A stretch of DNA of 64,000 bases from Pezizomycotina sp. ARF18 (Eukaryota > Ascomycota): the NCBI GenBank assembly GCA_002224055.1, contig AZLU01000001.1:767898-831897 (forward strand). Direction: 5' to 3'. Within the stretch, counting starts at the first letter, position 1. Every line of letters starts with the position of its first letter. Below are positions 47,470 to 60,462 of this stretch, piece by piece. The notes under the pieces are model-generated. The model saw only the letters and a program-made list of their open reading frames with translations. It had not been told where the DNA came from and ran no database searches. Position numbers and translations under genes: made by a program.

Positions 47470-50400
47470 ATGGCCCATCCTCCACCTCCAGGATGGTCCG
47501 GAGGGCCGATCGGAGGCCTTGGTGCGCCTCCAGGGCCAGGTGCGCCTCCGGGACTGAGTACGCCATTATCCGCGCCTCCGCCTCCTGGATACAGGCCGCC
47601 GATCCGCAGATGGCCAAGTTTGAACAAAAGAAGAAGGAATGGCTACGGGTACAAAAGAACAGGTTCGGGAGAAGCGCAAGGGCGGATTTGTCGAGGTTAG
47701 TATATCCTTCGCGTTTCGTGATCATCGTAGGCCTGCGAATGCTAATTTTTCACAGACTCAAAAGAGTGACATGCCACCGGAGCACCTTCGGAAAATCGTG
47801 AAGGATATCGGGGATGTCAGCCAGAAAAAGTTTTCTGCAGACAAGAGAGCCTACCTTGGCAGTCTAAAATATATGGTAAGTCTATCTTTTCATTTGCTTG
47901 CACCCTTTCCCTTTATATATATTGGAACTCGACGATTTGTTAAACCAAGACATCAATAAAGGGGAATGATGGCGATGTTCGAATGATGATGAAGTTGCGA
48001 TGGATGAACTGACTTGTTTGTCTGTGCCTTTCAGCCACATGCCGTACTCAAACTTTTGGAAAACATGCCAATGCCGTGGGAAGCGTCGAGGGAAGTTCGC
48101 GTACTTTACCACGTCAATGGTTGCTTAACTCTCGTCAATGAGATACCCAGGGTCATCCCTCCCGTATTCGAAGCACAGTGGGCGACGATGTGGACGATAA
48201 TGAGAAGGGAAAAGGCGGATCGTCGACACTTCAAGCGCATGAGATTCCCGTGTTTGACGACGAGGAGCCTCCCTGTCTTACAGCGAAAACGTCGAGGATG
48301 TTGAGCCGCTGGAACCATCCAGATGGACCTGGACGAGCAAGACGACGAACACGTTTACGAGTGGTTTTACGATCATCGGCCACTGATGGACACTAGTCAC
48401 GTCAACGGGCCCAGCTATAAGAAGTGGAATCTCAACCTTCCACAAATGGCCAATCTTTACAGGTTGGCCCACCAGCTGCTAAGTGATGTTAATGATCGGA
48501 ATTACTTCTATCTCTTCGACAAACAGTCCTTCTTCACTGCCAAGGCCCTAAATGTTGCGATCCCCGGTGGCCCTCGGTTCGAGCCTCTCTATAAGGATGT
48601 GGATACGAACGAAGACTTTGGAGAGTTCAACGCCATTGATCGCATCATCTTCCGCCACCCTATCAGGACTGAATACAAGGTTGCTTTCCCTTACCTTTAC
48701 AACTCTCTTCCTCGCTCCGTCCACCTCTCTCAGTACCACGACCCGCAAGTCTGCTACGTCCGAGCGGAGGATCCGGACCTTCCCGCATTCTACTTCGACC
48801 CCATCATTGCTCCGATCAGTAGTCGCGAAGTGAGGGCCGCCAATGCCTCGGTTAGTCATGAAGACGAGGTCTTCGGTTACGGCAACGACGAGGATGATTT
48901 TGAGCTTCCCGACTCCGTGGTGCCATTCTTGAGGAAGAGGAGCTGTACACGGAGAACACAGCTAGTGCTATCCAGCTGTGGTGGGCCCCATACCCTTTCA
49001 ACAAGCGCAGCGGCCGCATGGTTCGCGCTCAAGATGTTCCTCTGGTGAAGTCTTGGTACTTGGAACATGTACCACCGGGTCAGCCAGTCAAGGTCAGGGT
49101 TTCTTACCAGAAACTGCTGAAGGGCTATGTTTGAATGAATTGCATTCCCGTCCTCCGAAGAGTCAAACAAGCAGAACCTTCTGAGGAGTTTACGGCAAAC
49201 AAAGTTCTTCCAAGCACCACGATCGATTGGTGGAAGCCGGATTGCAGGTTGTGCGCCAGGGGTTCAACGCTCTGCAGCTTCTGATTCACAGAAAAAATTT
49301 GACTTATCTGCACTTGGACTTCAATTTCAACCTTAAACCTGTCAAAACGTTGACCACCAAGGAACGCAAGAAATCTCGGTTCGGCAATGCTTTCCATCTG
49401 ATGAGGGAAATTCTCCGCCTCACAAAATTGATTGTCGACGCTCAAGTCCAGTTCCGCTTGGGCAACATTGACGCTTTCCAACTCGCTGACGGTATCCTAT
49501 ACGCCTTCAACCACGTCGGCCAGCTTACCGGAATGTACAGGTACAAGTACAAACTCATGCGACAGATTCGTGCTTGCAAGGATTTGAAGCATCTCATTTA
49601 TTATCGCTTCAACGGCGGCCCCGTTGGGAAAGGTCCGGTTGTGGTTTCTGGGCTCCGGCCTGGAGGGTGGCTTTTCTTCCTGCGCGGTATCATTCCACTG
49701 CTTGAACGATGGCTCGGAAACTTGCTTGCCCGTCAATTCGAAGGTCGTCATTCGAAAGGTGTTGCCAAGACCGTAACGAAGCAGCGTGTAGAATCGCACT
49801 TCGATCTTGAGCTGAGAGCCAGTGTCATGGCCGATCTTACCGACATGATGCCTGAGGGTATCAAACAAAGCAAAGTGAACGTCGTCCTCGCGCATTTGTC
49901 GGAAGCCTGGCGCTGCTGGAAGTCCAATATTCCGTGGAAAGTGCCTGGCTTGCCGGCTCCCATTGAGAACATCATTCTCAGATACGTCAAGGCCAAGGCC
50001 GATTGGTGGGTTAGTGTCGCTCATTACAACGAGAGCGTATTCGTCGTGGTGCCACCGTCGATAAGACTGTTGCCAAGAAGAATCTGGGCCGTTTAACGCG
50101 GTTGTGGCTCAAAGCTGAGCAGGAACGTCAACACAATTACCTCAAGGATGGACCATACGTTACCTCTGAGGAGGGTGTTGCCATCTATACTACGACTGTC
50201 CACTGGCTCGAGTCGCGCAAGTTCATGCCGATTCCTTTCCCAGTGTTTCCTACAAGCACGATACCAAGATTCTCATTTTGGCACTGGAGAGACTTCGAGA
50301 AGCCTATTCGGTCAAAGGCAGGTTGAACCAGAGCCAGAGAGAAGAGTTGGCACTTATTGAACAGGCATACGATTCCCCTGGAACAACACTGGCGCGTATC

Positions 50401-53400
50401 AAACGTTTCCTCCTAACGCAGCGTGCTTTCAAAGAAGTTGGTATCGACATGAACGACAACTACTCCGATATTAATCCTGTGTACGACGTCGAGCCTATCG
50501 AGAAGATCACCGATGCCTATCTTGATCAGTATCTCTGGTATCAGGCTGAGCAACGCCACCTCTTCCCCAACTGGATCAAGCCCTCTGACTCGGAAGTTCC
50601 CCACTTCTCGTCTACAAGTGGGCACAAGGTATCAACAACCTGGAAAATGTGTGGGAGACAAGCGATGGAGAATGCAATGTCTTGGTCGAAACACAGCTCT
50701 CAAAGGTTGCCGAGAAGATGGATCTCACATTAATCCATCGTCTGCTGCGTCTCATCATGGACCACAATTTGGCCGATTATATTTCCGCAAGAACAACGTC
50801 TCGCTTAACTACAAGGATATGAACCACACGAACACATACGGTATGATCCGCGGTCTTCAGTTCTCGGCATTTGTATTCCAGTACTATGGCTTGATTATCG
50901 ATCTGCTTCTTCTCGGTCTGGAACGGGCAACGGAAATCGCAGGTCCCCCAGGAGCGCCAAACGAGTTCCTGCAGTTCAAGGATGTTGCTACCGAAACCAG
51001 CCACCCGATTCGCTTGTATACAAGGTATATTGACAAGATTTGGGTTTTGTTCCGTTTCACCGCCGATGAGTCGAGAGACCTCATTCAGCGATACCTGACC
51101 GAGCAGCCTGATCCGAACTTCGAGAACGTGATCGGATATCGCAACAAGAAGTGCTGGCCTCGAGACTCCAGGATGAGGCTCATGCGGCATGATGTCAATC
51201 TTGGAAAAGCTACGTGGTGGCTGCTCGCGAACAGGTTACCGAGAAGTATCACAACGGTGGAATGGGATGAAACTTTCGCTAGCGTCTACAGCCGCGACAA
51301 CCCGAACCTCCTCTTCGCCATGTGCGGCTTTGAAGTCAGAATTCTTCCGGTTATGCGAAATCTTAATGACGAATTCCCGGTCAAAGATAGTGTTTGGTCT
51401 TTGTGAACAATACCTCAAAGGAGAGGACCGCACACGCCTTCTTGAGAGTTACCGAGGAAGATGTAACCAAGTTCAACAACCGCATCCGTCAGATTCTCAT
51501 GTCGTCTGGTTCTACAACTTTTACAAAAATTGCGAACAAGTGGAACACCTCACTCATTGCCCTCTTCACTTACTACCGTGAGGCTGCCATCTCAACCACC
51601 GAGCTTCTGGATACCATCGTGAAGTGCGAGAACAAGATTCAGACTCGTGTAAAGATCGGACTGAACTCTAAGATGCCGTCCCGTTTCCCTCCGGCAGTCT
51701 TCTATACCCCGAAGGAATTGGGAGGTCTTGGTATGATTTCGGGTTCTCATATTCTTATCCCGACAAGCGACAGGAGGTGGTCAAAGCAAACCGACACCGG
51801 TATCACGCACTTCCGCGCTGGTATGACCCATGACGAAGATACGCTTATCCGAACATCTTCCGATACTTGCAACCGTGGGAGGCTGAGTTCATCGATTCCC
51901 AGAGAGTGTGGAGCGAGTATGCCATGAAGCGGCAGGAGGCGAACAATGCTGGTAGGAGGCTTACTCTGGAAGATTGGAAGATTCCTGGGATAGAGGTATC
52001 CCTCGTATCAACACTTTGTTCCAGAAGGACCGAAGTACGCTAGCATTCGACAAGGGTTGGCGTGTAAGGACGATCTTCAAGCAGTATCAGATGTTGAGAT
52101 CTAATCCTTTCTACTGGACGAGTCAAAGGCACGATGGTAAGCTTTGGTCGCTGAATTCGTATAGAACGGACGTTATCCAGGCCCTTGGCGGTGTTGAAAC
52201 AATTCTCGAACATACCCTGTTCAAGGCCACAGCCTTCCCATCCTGGAAGGTCTCTTCTGGGAAAAGGCGTCCGGTTTCGAAGAGAGCATGAAGTTCAAAA
52301 AGCTCACCAACGCCCAGAGGTCCGGTTTGAACCAGATCCCCAATCGTCGTTTCACGCTATGGTGGAGCCCAACAATCAATCGTGCCAACGTCTACGTCGG
52401 TTTCGTCGTGCAGTTGGATCTAACTGGTATCTTCCTTCACGGAAAGATCCCTACGCTGAAGATTTCTTTGATCCAGATCTTCAGGGCACATTTGTGGCAG
52501 AAGATTCACGAGTCTGCAACTGTGGATGTCTGTCAAGTTTTGGACCAGGAACTCGAAACTTTGGGAATCGAAACCGTTCAGAAAGAGACTATTCACCCGC
52601 GTAAGAGTTACAAGATGAACTCTAGCGCTGCGGATATCCTTCTCTTTGCGTCGAACAAGTGGCAAGTTTCCAGGCCGTCGTTGCTCTACGATCAGAAGGA
52701 TACCTTCGATACTACTGCGAACAAGTTCTGGATCGATATTCAACTGCGTTATGGTGATTACGACAGTCACGATATCTCTCGTTACGTCCGTTCCAAATTC
52801 TTGGATTACACCACGGATTCTCTCAGTATCTATCCGTCACCCTGCGGTTGCTTAGTTGGTATCGATCTCGCGTACAATCTCTACGATGCTTACGGTAACT
52901 GGTTCCCTGGTCTCAAGCAGTTGATGCAACAGGCCATGGCCAAGATTATGAAGGCCAACCCTGCTCTTTACGTCCTTCGTGAGCGTATCAGGAAAGGTCT
53001 GCAGTTGTATGCTTCCGAATCGAATCAGGATTTCTTGAACTCGCAGAACTACTCGGAACTTTTCAGCAACCAGATCCAGCTCTTCATCGACGATTCAAAC
53101 ACCTACCGTGTCACTATCCACAAGACCTTCGAAGGTAACTTGACGACAAAACCTATCAACGGAGCTATCTTCATCTTCAATCCCGTTCCGGTCAGCTGTT
53201 CCTCAAGATCATTCACACATCGGTCTGGGCCGGTCAGAAAGCGTTTGGGCCAGCTCGCCAAATGGAAAACCGCAGAAGAAGTAGCTGCTCTAATTCGTTC
53301 ACTGCCGATCGAAGAGCAGCCCAAGCAACTTATCGTGACGCGAAAGGGTCTTTTAGATCCTTTGGAAGTCCATCTCCTAGATTTCCCGAATATTTCTATT

Positions 53401-54766
53401 CGTGCATCCGAGTTGCAGCTTCCGTTCCAAGCCGCGATGAAGATCGAGAAGCTCGGAGACATGATCTTGGCCGCTACGGAGCCTCAGATGGTTCTCTTCA
53501 ATCTCTACGATAGTTGGCTGTCCAGCATCTCGTCCTACACCGCCTTCTCAAGATTGATCTTGATTCTTCGTGCTCTTCACGTAAACCAGGACAAGACGAA
53601 GCTTCTTCTCAGGCCAGACAAGTCCGTCATCACACTTGAGCATCAAATTTGGCCAAATCTTTCTGATGAAGAATGGGTCAAGGTGGAAACGAACCTTCGT
53701 GATCTCATCCTCAACGATTACGGCCGCAAGAACAACGTCAACACCTCTTCGCTTACCAGCAGCGAAGTCCGTGATATTATCCTTGGTATGGAAATTTCCG
53801 CCCCTTCGTTGCAGCGCCAACAGGCCGCGGAGATGGAGAAGCAGCAGCAGGAGCAAGCGCAGGTCTCTGCCGTCACGACCCGCACGCAGAACGTTCACGG
53901 AGACGAGATGATTGTCACCACGACTACGCAATACGAGCAGCAGACCTTTGCTTCCAAGACCGAGTGGCGCACCCGTGCCATCTCTTCCGCAAACCTCCGC
54001 AACCGCTCCAACCACATCTACATTGCTCCCGACGACCTCAGCAGCGAGAGCAAGTTCACGTACATTATGCCGAAGAATATTCTTAAGCGCTTTATCATGA
54101 TTTCTGACCTGAAGATGCAAGTCGCCGGCCTGCTGTACGGCGCTTCGCCTTCGGACAACGACCAGGTCAAGGAAATCAAGTGCATCGTCATGGTCCCGCA
54201 AGTCGGCACGACCACGAACGTCCAGCTACCGCGTCACCTCCCACAGCACGAGTACCTATCCGGGAACGGCATGGAACCATTGGGTTGGATCCACACCAAT
54301 TCTTCCGGCCAGGAGCTCTCTTACATGGCCGCGGCTGACGTCACGCAGCACGCCAAGCTTATGGCGGCGCACAAGGAATGGGACAGCAAGACTATTACGA
54401 TCAACGTCACTCTGGTATCCGGCGCCGTTTCTCTGTCGACCTGGAGCTAACTCCAGCTGGCTACGAGTGGGGCGCCCAGAACAAGGACGTCACCGGCAGC
54501 GACCAAGGTTTTGTGACAAGTATGGGTGAGAAGTGCCAGGTGCTCCTGTCGGAGAAGATTCTAGGTTACTTTTTAGTTCCCGAAAACAATTTGTGGAACT
54601 ATTCCTTTATGGGACCAGCTTCAGCGATTCGGCGGAGAAGAAGCCGTATCGGGTAAAGGTCGACACGCCGCTGCCTTATTACAGTGACGTGCACCGACCA
54701 GTGCATTTCCAGAACTTCGCCGAACTGGAAGATCTTTGGGTTGATAGGGCTGACAATCTCGAGTAG
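47470..54766 (+). CDS. prp8: Pre-mRNA splicing factor PRP8 (many frame breaks)
   Basis: The central U5 snRNP protein that forms the cavity holding the spliceosome active site. The start MAHPPPPGW at 47470 is followed by a Pro/Gly-rich N-terminus. Introns lie at 47696-47755 and 47876-48034. Almost every block of the family is recognisable: [92 protein letters not shown], then the RT-like region (about 50.1-51.9 kb; [31 protein letters not shown]), the endonuclease-like part (52.3-53.0 kb), the RNase H-like domain (53.05-53.8 kb; [18 protein letters not shown]) and the MPN/Jab1 domain (54.05-54.77 kb), ending WVDRADNLE with TAG. Length matches the normal 2,300-2,400 residues, so no intein is inserted. 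I infer more than ten single-base losses, mostly before 52.3 kb; the 52288-54450 stretch stays open. Confidence 0.97.
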
Positions 54767-55193
54767 ATGAGAAGAAAAAAGATTACATTATTTCTATTAT
54801 TAAAATTGGTGGTTTATCACGGATTTATGTCTTCCGCTTTTTCCCTTAATTTTTTCGGCCCCTTTCTCACAATTAAGAAAACGAAAAACTCGCGATTTGT
54901 TCCTTCAATTCGTTTTATTGTTTTATTATGCCTTTTTTATGGTTCTAATGTCTTGAAAATTACAAGAAATTGCCCATGCTGCTTATAAATATATCCTTCG
55001 AACAGAAAATTGGGGAGAACGAAGTTGAAAGATTTGTACTTTTAGAATTGCCGAAAATAATCTAATGTCCGAAAAAAAATGTCAATAATGTTTCCACGCT
55101 CTCAAAACTACTAGTTTCCATGTATTTTAGCAAATTTATTCGTCGTTGAACCAAAAAAACACACTGAAGCAATCAGGTGCGATTGATTTAATA
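54767..55193. other. PRP8 3' region
   Basis: T-rich sequence directly after the stop, with several AATAA-like stretches that could serve polyadenylation. No gene. Confidence 0.45.
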
Positions 55194-56275
55194 GGCACTA
55201 ACAACTAAATCCCCGATGTACGTGCAATAAGAGTAGAAAGAACCAATAAGATCATATATTTTAACTAAGTAGAAGTAACCTTATAATTATAAAAACCTAT
55301 AATAAAAAAAAAGCTAATAATAAAAAGATAAAAACTAATAAATAACAAACTTAATAAAACTAATAAAATACATAGTTTTATAGGCTTAATATCTTTTAAT
55401 TAAAAAATATTAAAGTTTAGATTATTAATTAATAATGATTAAAAGCGCTAGCCTCTAGCGCTAAAACCTTTTATAATATTTAATAAAAAATAAAACATAA
55501 AATTAACCTACTATAATTATTATAATAATTATAACTCTGGCTATATACTTTAATATAGTTATTAAGAAATTTAAATAAAATTTATATTAGGTTTAATAAT
55601 TTTTTATTTTTATTAATCATTGTAAGCTCTTTTTTATTATAAAAAAATTTATAACTTTATTTATATATTTTATTATTTTTTATATTTAATCATATTATTA
55701 TACACGTTTTATTAAATTAGGAATTATTAATATTTATAATATTTTAATCTTTATTTATTATTTATTTTTTATTAATTTTTTAAAATATTTATATGGATTA
55801 AGTTTATTAAAAAAATATAAAATTTTTAAGCTTTTTAAAACCCTTTTTATTGATATATTTAATTTAATTATTTTTATTATTTATAGTCTTTAATTCAATA
55901 TATTACTTATTATTATCATGATTAATTATTATTATAAATAACTTTAATTATATAATTTAATCTTTACAAATTTAATTAAATTAATTTTAAAATAAAGGTT
56001 TTATACTAATTTAAAAACTTAATAATTTTTATCTTATCATTATTTAATAATTAAATTTTAATATACATGTAATAAAAATAAAAAAAATTAATAAGATTAT
56101 ATATTTAACTAAATAAATAACCTCATAATTATAAAAACGTATAATAAAAAAAGCTAGTAATAAAGAAATAAAAACTAATAAATAAGATTTAATAAAACTA
56201 ATAAAATACACAATTTTATATGTTTAACACTTCCTAATTAAAAAGTGTTAGGGTTGGGTCGTTAGTATTCGTTAT
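55194..56275. repeat. Relic element with direct terminal repeats, RIP-degraded
   Basis: A block of about 240 bp at 55194-55432 recurs in the same orientation at 56036-56275, at roughly 80 percent identity by eye, enclosing about 600 bp of extremely AT-rich DNA. Differences are mainly C/T and G/A: GATGTACGTGCAATAAGAG against AATATACATGTAATAAAAA on one side, and ATATTAAAGTTTAG against GTGTTAGGGTTGG on the other, so each copy is the decayed one in different places. This is the pattern of RIP on a repeated sequence. Shared direct ends suggest LTRs of a small or internally deleted retroelement. No coding capacity remains. Confidence 0.7.
55444..55462. repeat. 8-bp stem inverted repeat next to the first direct repeat
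   Basis: AGCGCTAG-CCT-CTAGCGCT, a perfect hairpin with a 3-nt loop, the only GC-rich patch in about 900 bp of AT-rich DNA, directly after the first direct repeat. Confidence 0.7.
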
Positions 56276-57258
56276 TATATTTGATTTATTAATGCCTAGT
56301 TTTACGTGAGTTGCTATTAGAAGTTTTATCTCATGACATTGTCAACTTGATCCGAACTTAGGTCCTGCTCTATCTCTTTAGAATTGTATCTTTATCTCAA
56401 GCTGAATGTTATATAGAGCTTACCTACAGCAGTTGGAACCGTGAATTCGAATTTTCCAATAAGAATGACACAAGAGTAAGCCATGTCCATCTCGTTTCTT
56501 ACACACGTTTCGACCTCAACAGCGAAAAGCCGCAGGACAGGATATACGAACAGCTTCCACATTCATCCGCAGGCGGATGAGCTATAAGGTAAACAAAACT
56601 CGACCTGAACAAGAAAAAAAATTGTATCTCAGATATCTTCAACGGCTTAAGGCTGTCGTATGGTAAACAATATAGCATTGTTATTTTCCTTGTTGGTGAA
56701 CGTATACATACTATCGGGACATATGTGGATTTTTGCAAAATTGCTTAACAGTATGATTTCGTTGAACAAAAAAACGCTCTCCCAAAGGCCTCCCGGGCCC
56801 TTGTCCTTGTCCCTTACACAATAATATCCACAGAAATCGACTTCCAGTTTAGATAGTTGATGTAGACATATACATACCTACTCCCCTTGATCCTTGAAGA
56901 TATACCTATTCTATTCTTACTTAGCTGAGTTGTAGAAGTGTACATCTTGAAAATTCCCATTGGAGATTAGATTTCTATCTGGACCTTGTCTAAGACATGT
57001 GCAGAATTTCTAGAAAATAAAATCAATAAGAAAAGAGGGCTAAACATTCTCCTTCCGTTTCTGTAAACGCGAACTGACAGTATTGACATTCATGATGAAT
57101 ACATAACGTCTTTTTCTCTCACGAGCAGAAAGGAAATAGCTAGTTCGCTAAAATCCGTACGCGTAGATGCCGTCGCAATTTCAACGAACCAGCAGCTAGC
57201 CACGGTATATACAAAAGTATAGGTTTCGAGTTACTCCATCCATCTTATAATACAAGCT

Positions 57259-57278
57259 ATCGTGATCACTATCACGAT
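57259..57278. repeat. Perfect 8-bp inverted repeat with 4-nt spacer
   Basis: ATCGTGAT-CACT-ATCACGAT. Operator-like symmetry in non-coding DNA; no neighbouring gene to assign it to. Confidence 0.6.
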
Positions 57279-59177
57279 CATAATTGGAATTTACCAGAGT
57301 TATAGTTATGATAACGGCCCATTCTTTTTTTTTCCATTTTATAATTTAAAATCGAACAAATATGTCCATCCGTGGATCCGAGGCAGCGACACAGACGGTT
57401 ACTATTTGTTCCAGATTCTCGAATAGCTAGGTTTATATTATTGAAATCATATAATTATAATATAACCACCCTAGCTAGTTGAATTTTGCGAGCTATCTAT
57501 ATACAGAATCTTTTTTTCGAAATCAAGGTGATCCTGAATATGAACGTAAATGCACAAAAAACCCATGAATATACATCCATTACCGCGCATTTTCTTCGTT
57601 GTACGACAGGACTTGAATGCCACTATTCACGATATTCACCAAACAATTGGGGCAATTACTTCCACCGACGACCAAATATGCATTTAGTCACCTCCATTTT
57701 AAAATTAACAAAAAGATCATACGACTAAAGAGCCTGTAGTTAGCAATATGATGATCCCAATGTACCATCGTATTACCGAGGTCAGATCTGCTCTTCCCCG
57801 TATAATAATGAAAAGAAAAAGCTCTTTTAAGCTACTTTGAATTTTCCTATTTTATGATTCCCAATTAACTGGTAGCCTTGGATTAAGCGTCCTGAAAAGG
57901 TCCTGCAAGTGCCTGCAGGTATTTCTTGTTTTCTATTTCTGGGTTCTTTTTTTTATTCTTTTCCAAGCCTGACGAACCTCGTGATTCGTCACAGCCTACC
58001 CCGGGCGCTACAACGGCTATAACGGTTGAGCCATGGCCTGGCTATGATATGCAGATATAGTAACTCATCTCCGGGACCGAGAAAAAAACACAATTCACAA
58101 AAATCTTCACGAACCAAGAGATTAGAGAATATCTAGTCAGATTGAAAATAACTGTCTATATCTATCGTTTGACGTATTTTTAAATTATAACATGGCTGTC
58201 AACAAGAAGTCGTAGCCTTGACTTTAGACAGCGACTAGATAAATTTATATGAAAAATTTGTCAATGCAATAACTTTGTTGAGGATCGTAAGCTATAATTC
58301 ATTCCTCCTCTTTCAAGTCTTCACAATTCTCATTTTTATAATAGTTGTAATCTATGTAACACGTAGCACATACCTTCGATAGCATATACTAGCGAATATA
58401 GTAATAACAATAACGGTTGAGGGAAATAATAATGTTAACCACCTTATTTTTTATTTTACCTTTTTTGTGAATAGCTAAGCGTTCAAAACCATGGATGGAC
58501 GCTGCAGCTGCGAGGATATATTTCACATGCTTGCGTAGAATGACGAATGAGAAGGGAACAATAGTCATGACAAAAAGTTAACAGGCATTTGGAATACCAT
58601 CATTTTACAGTTCGTTAGGAAAAGTAGGATGAAGACCGAAAGCTAGTACCTACATAACATTTTATTTCATGCAGTATGTTTCGTAATGTTCATGTTTTGT
58701 AAAACACGAGGAAAGCAAGAATCTTATACAGGCGTTTATAGGGGATAGCTTATAGTTCATTTTGTAAACAGCTTTTTGGCATGCATTTATCTCCGTATGG
58801 AATTGAAACATTGTTTAACCTGATAAAACCATTCCCCAGGCATCTAGACATATCTTTCTTTAATCTCTATCCATTTTTCGAAATGTTAAACGAAACGACT
58901 CCGTTCGTATAGCGAAAAAAGAGAGAAACGGATCACAAAAGGATTGACAAGTGAAACATGTTCGCTATGCTAGTAAAAAGAATATATCTTTTTCCTCTTC
59001 CTATCATTTTGTTTCAATTCGCAGCGCTGTATTGATATTAGTTTTTTTTTTTTTTTTTTTTGCTATTGCTTTCCGTATAGTTTCCGTTTCCGCCGTATAC
59101 GTAAGAGATAAGTCAAAAAGGAGCGAACAGCTCATACGTCGGTCAGTTTATGAACTTACTAGGAGGTTGGGTCAATC

Positions 59178-59211
<34 letters not shown>

Positions 59212-60200
59212 CATCATTTTCCTTTAATGCGCAATATCAAAACTCATGATATGAACTGATTTTCTCCGGTTCAAGAAATATATATTTGCCTTGTAACCTG
59301 TTAATCAAGCTTGCTATGGGGTTTATCTTGCCTTAGACGCCTTTTCCCCCCTTAAAGTGCGTATTACCACAGCTCAGTCCATACTGAAAGCTAATAAGTA
59401 GCTTCCATAATAGAAAAATACCAGTACACAAAGAGTAGATACCCTCCGCTACAGAAGAATTTTTGCCAACACCAGGCATTACGTGAACTCCTTACGTACC
59501 TAAAGTACGCGCAGAATGGATAAATAAGAAGATCACGTAGGAGTTCTAACCTATTTTTATACTTGAACCTTGCAGAAAAGCAGAAGAAGCACAGGCCACT
59601 TCTCCTATTCATCTTCGCATGTTTGAAGCTTGGTGATTTGGAATTTATTTTTATTTTTTCTTCAGGATGATAATTTATAGAATAGAATCCATGATATATC
59701 CACGTCAACAATGCCCTTCGCTAGAGCGGTAAAATATCAAAAAAGTGTTACATTTAAACATCAATCGATATAGCTTTAGAAACTTGAAAAAAAAAAAAAA
59801 AAAGACGCAATCCTTAACAAATTATATTCGCAATAATACTAGAGTGACAAGAGAGGGAAAAAGGAACTCGAAACCAAAAATAACGTCCTTCTAGAAAGGT
59901 TTGGAACATAGCCCAGCGCTTGTTCCCTGCAACGAAGGGCTGAAGTGGCAATGAAAGCAAGTCTCCCGAAAAGAATAGGAAAAAAAAAAAAAAAAAAAAA
60001 CCCGCTCGTCTCTCTTTTGATACCTGAGGATAATTGAACGAAAGCGGAGGAGGAGGCGACGTGCATGCACAGTACATGTTTGTTGCATTATTTGCACCCT
60101 GTTGGCGAAAGAGCTCTTTTTTTTTTTTTTTTTTTTTCTTCGAAATCTCCCCTTCGTGTCACTTTCCGATTCACGAAGCACAGCCTCGGCGGGTTTTTTT

Positions 60201-60223
60201 TCTTCTAGAAGGCTTCTAGAAGA
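60201..60223. promoter_or_regulatory. Near-perfect palindrome with two TTCtaGAA units (heat-shock-element-like)
   Basis: TTCTAGAAG followed by GCTTCTAGAAG. Each half is TTC-nn-GAA, the building block of heat shock factor sites, but the GAA-to-TTC gap in the middle is three bases, not the canonical two. No gene lies close by. Confidence 0.35.
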
Positions 60224-60424
60224 ACCAGCGGAGGTTAGTTCCCCTTCTGTTAGGAGAACCAGTATTTCTCCCGGCTAGGCGAAGCTTTATCAGAAAATTA
60301 TCACAAAAAATCTCGTCAAGGATGTATGTTATATTATTCTTCTTTTTTTTCCTGGGTGAAGGAGCTAGAACGATGAAAATTCTGCTCGTATAAGTATATC
60401 ATGACAGTTTGAGGGCATCGAACC

Positions 60425-60462
60425 CTTTCCTGACCGGGGTTATAATTCCTCCTTCAGGAAAG
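60425..60462. repeat. 9-bp perfect stem, 20-nt loop hairpin
   Basis: CTTTCCTGA at 60425-60433 pairs with TCAGGAAAG at 60454-60462. Could be a transcript hairpin or chance; no coding frame. Confidence 0.5.

Noticed and set aside
47470-54766. PRP8 as a pseudogene because of its many frame breaks
   Set aside because: It is essential and the protein blocks are fully conserved between breaks; decay would also show missense changes and stops. Sequence error explains it better.
55200-56280. AT-rich block as a mitochondrial insertion or centromere
   Set aside because: The direct repeats with transition differences explain it as RIP-degraded repeat; no mitochondrial gene piece is seen and it is only about 1.1 kb.
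60410-60440. tRNA T-arm-like AGGG-TTCGATG-CCCT on the minus strand
   Set aside because: No A box, no acceptor stem and no anticodon arm upstream.
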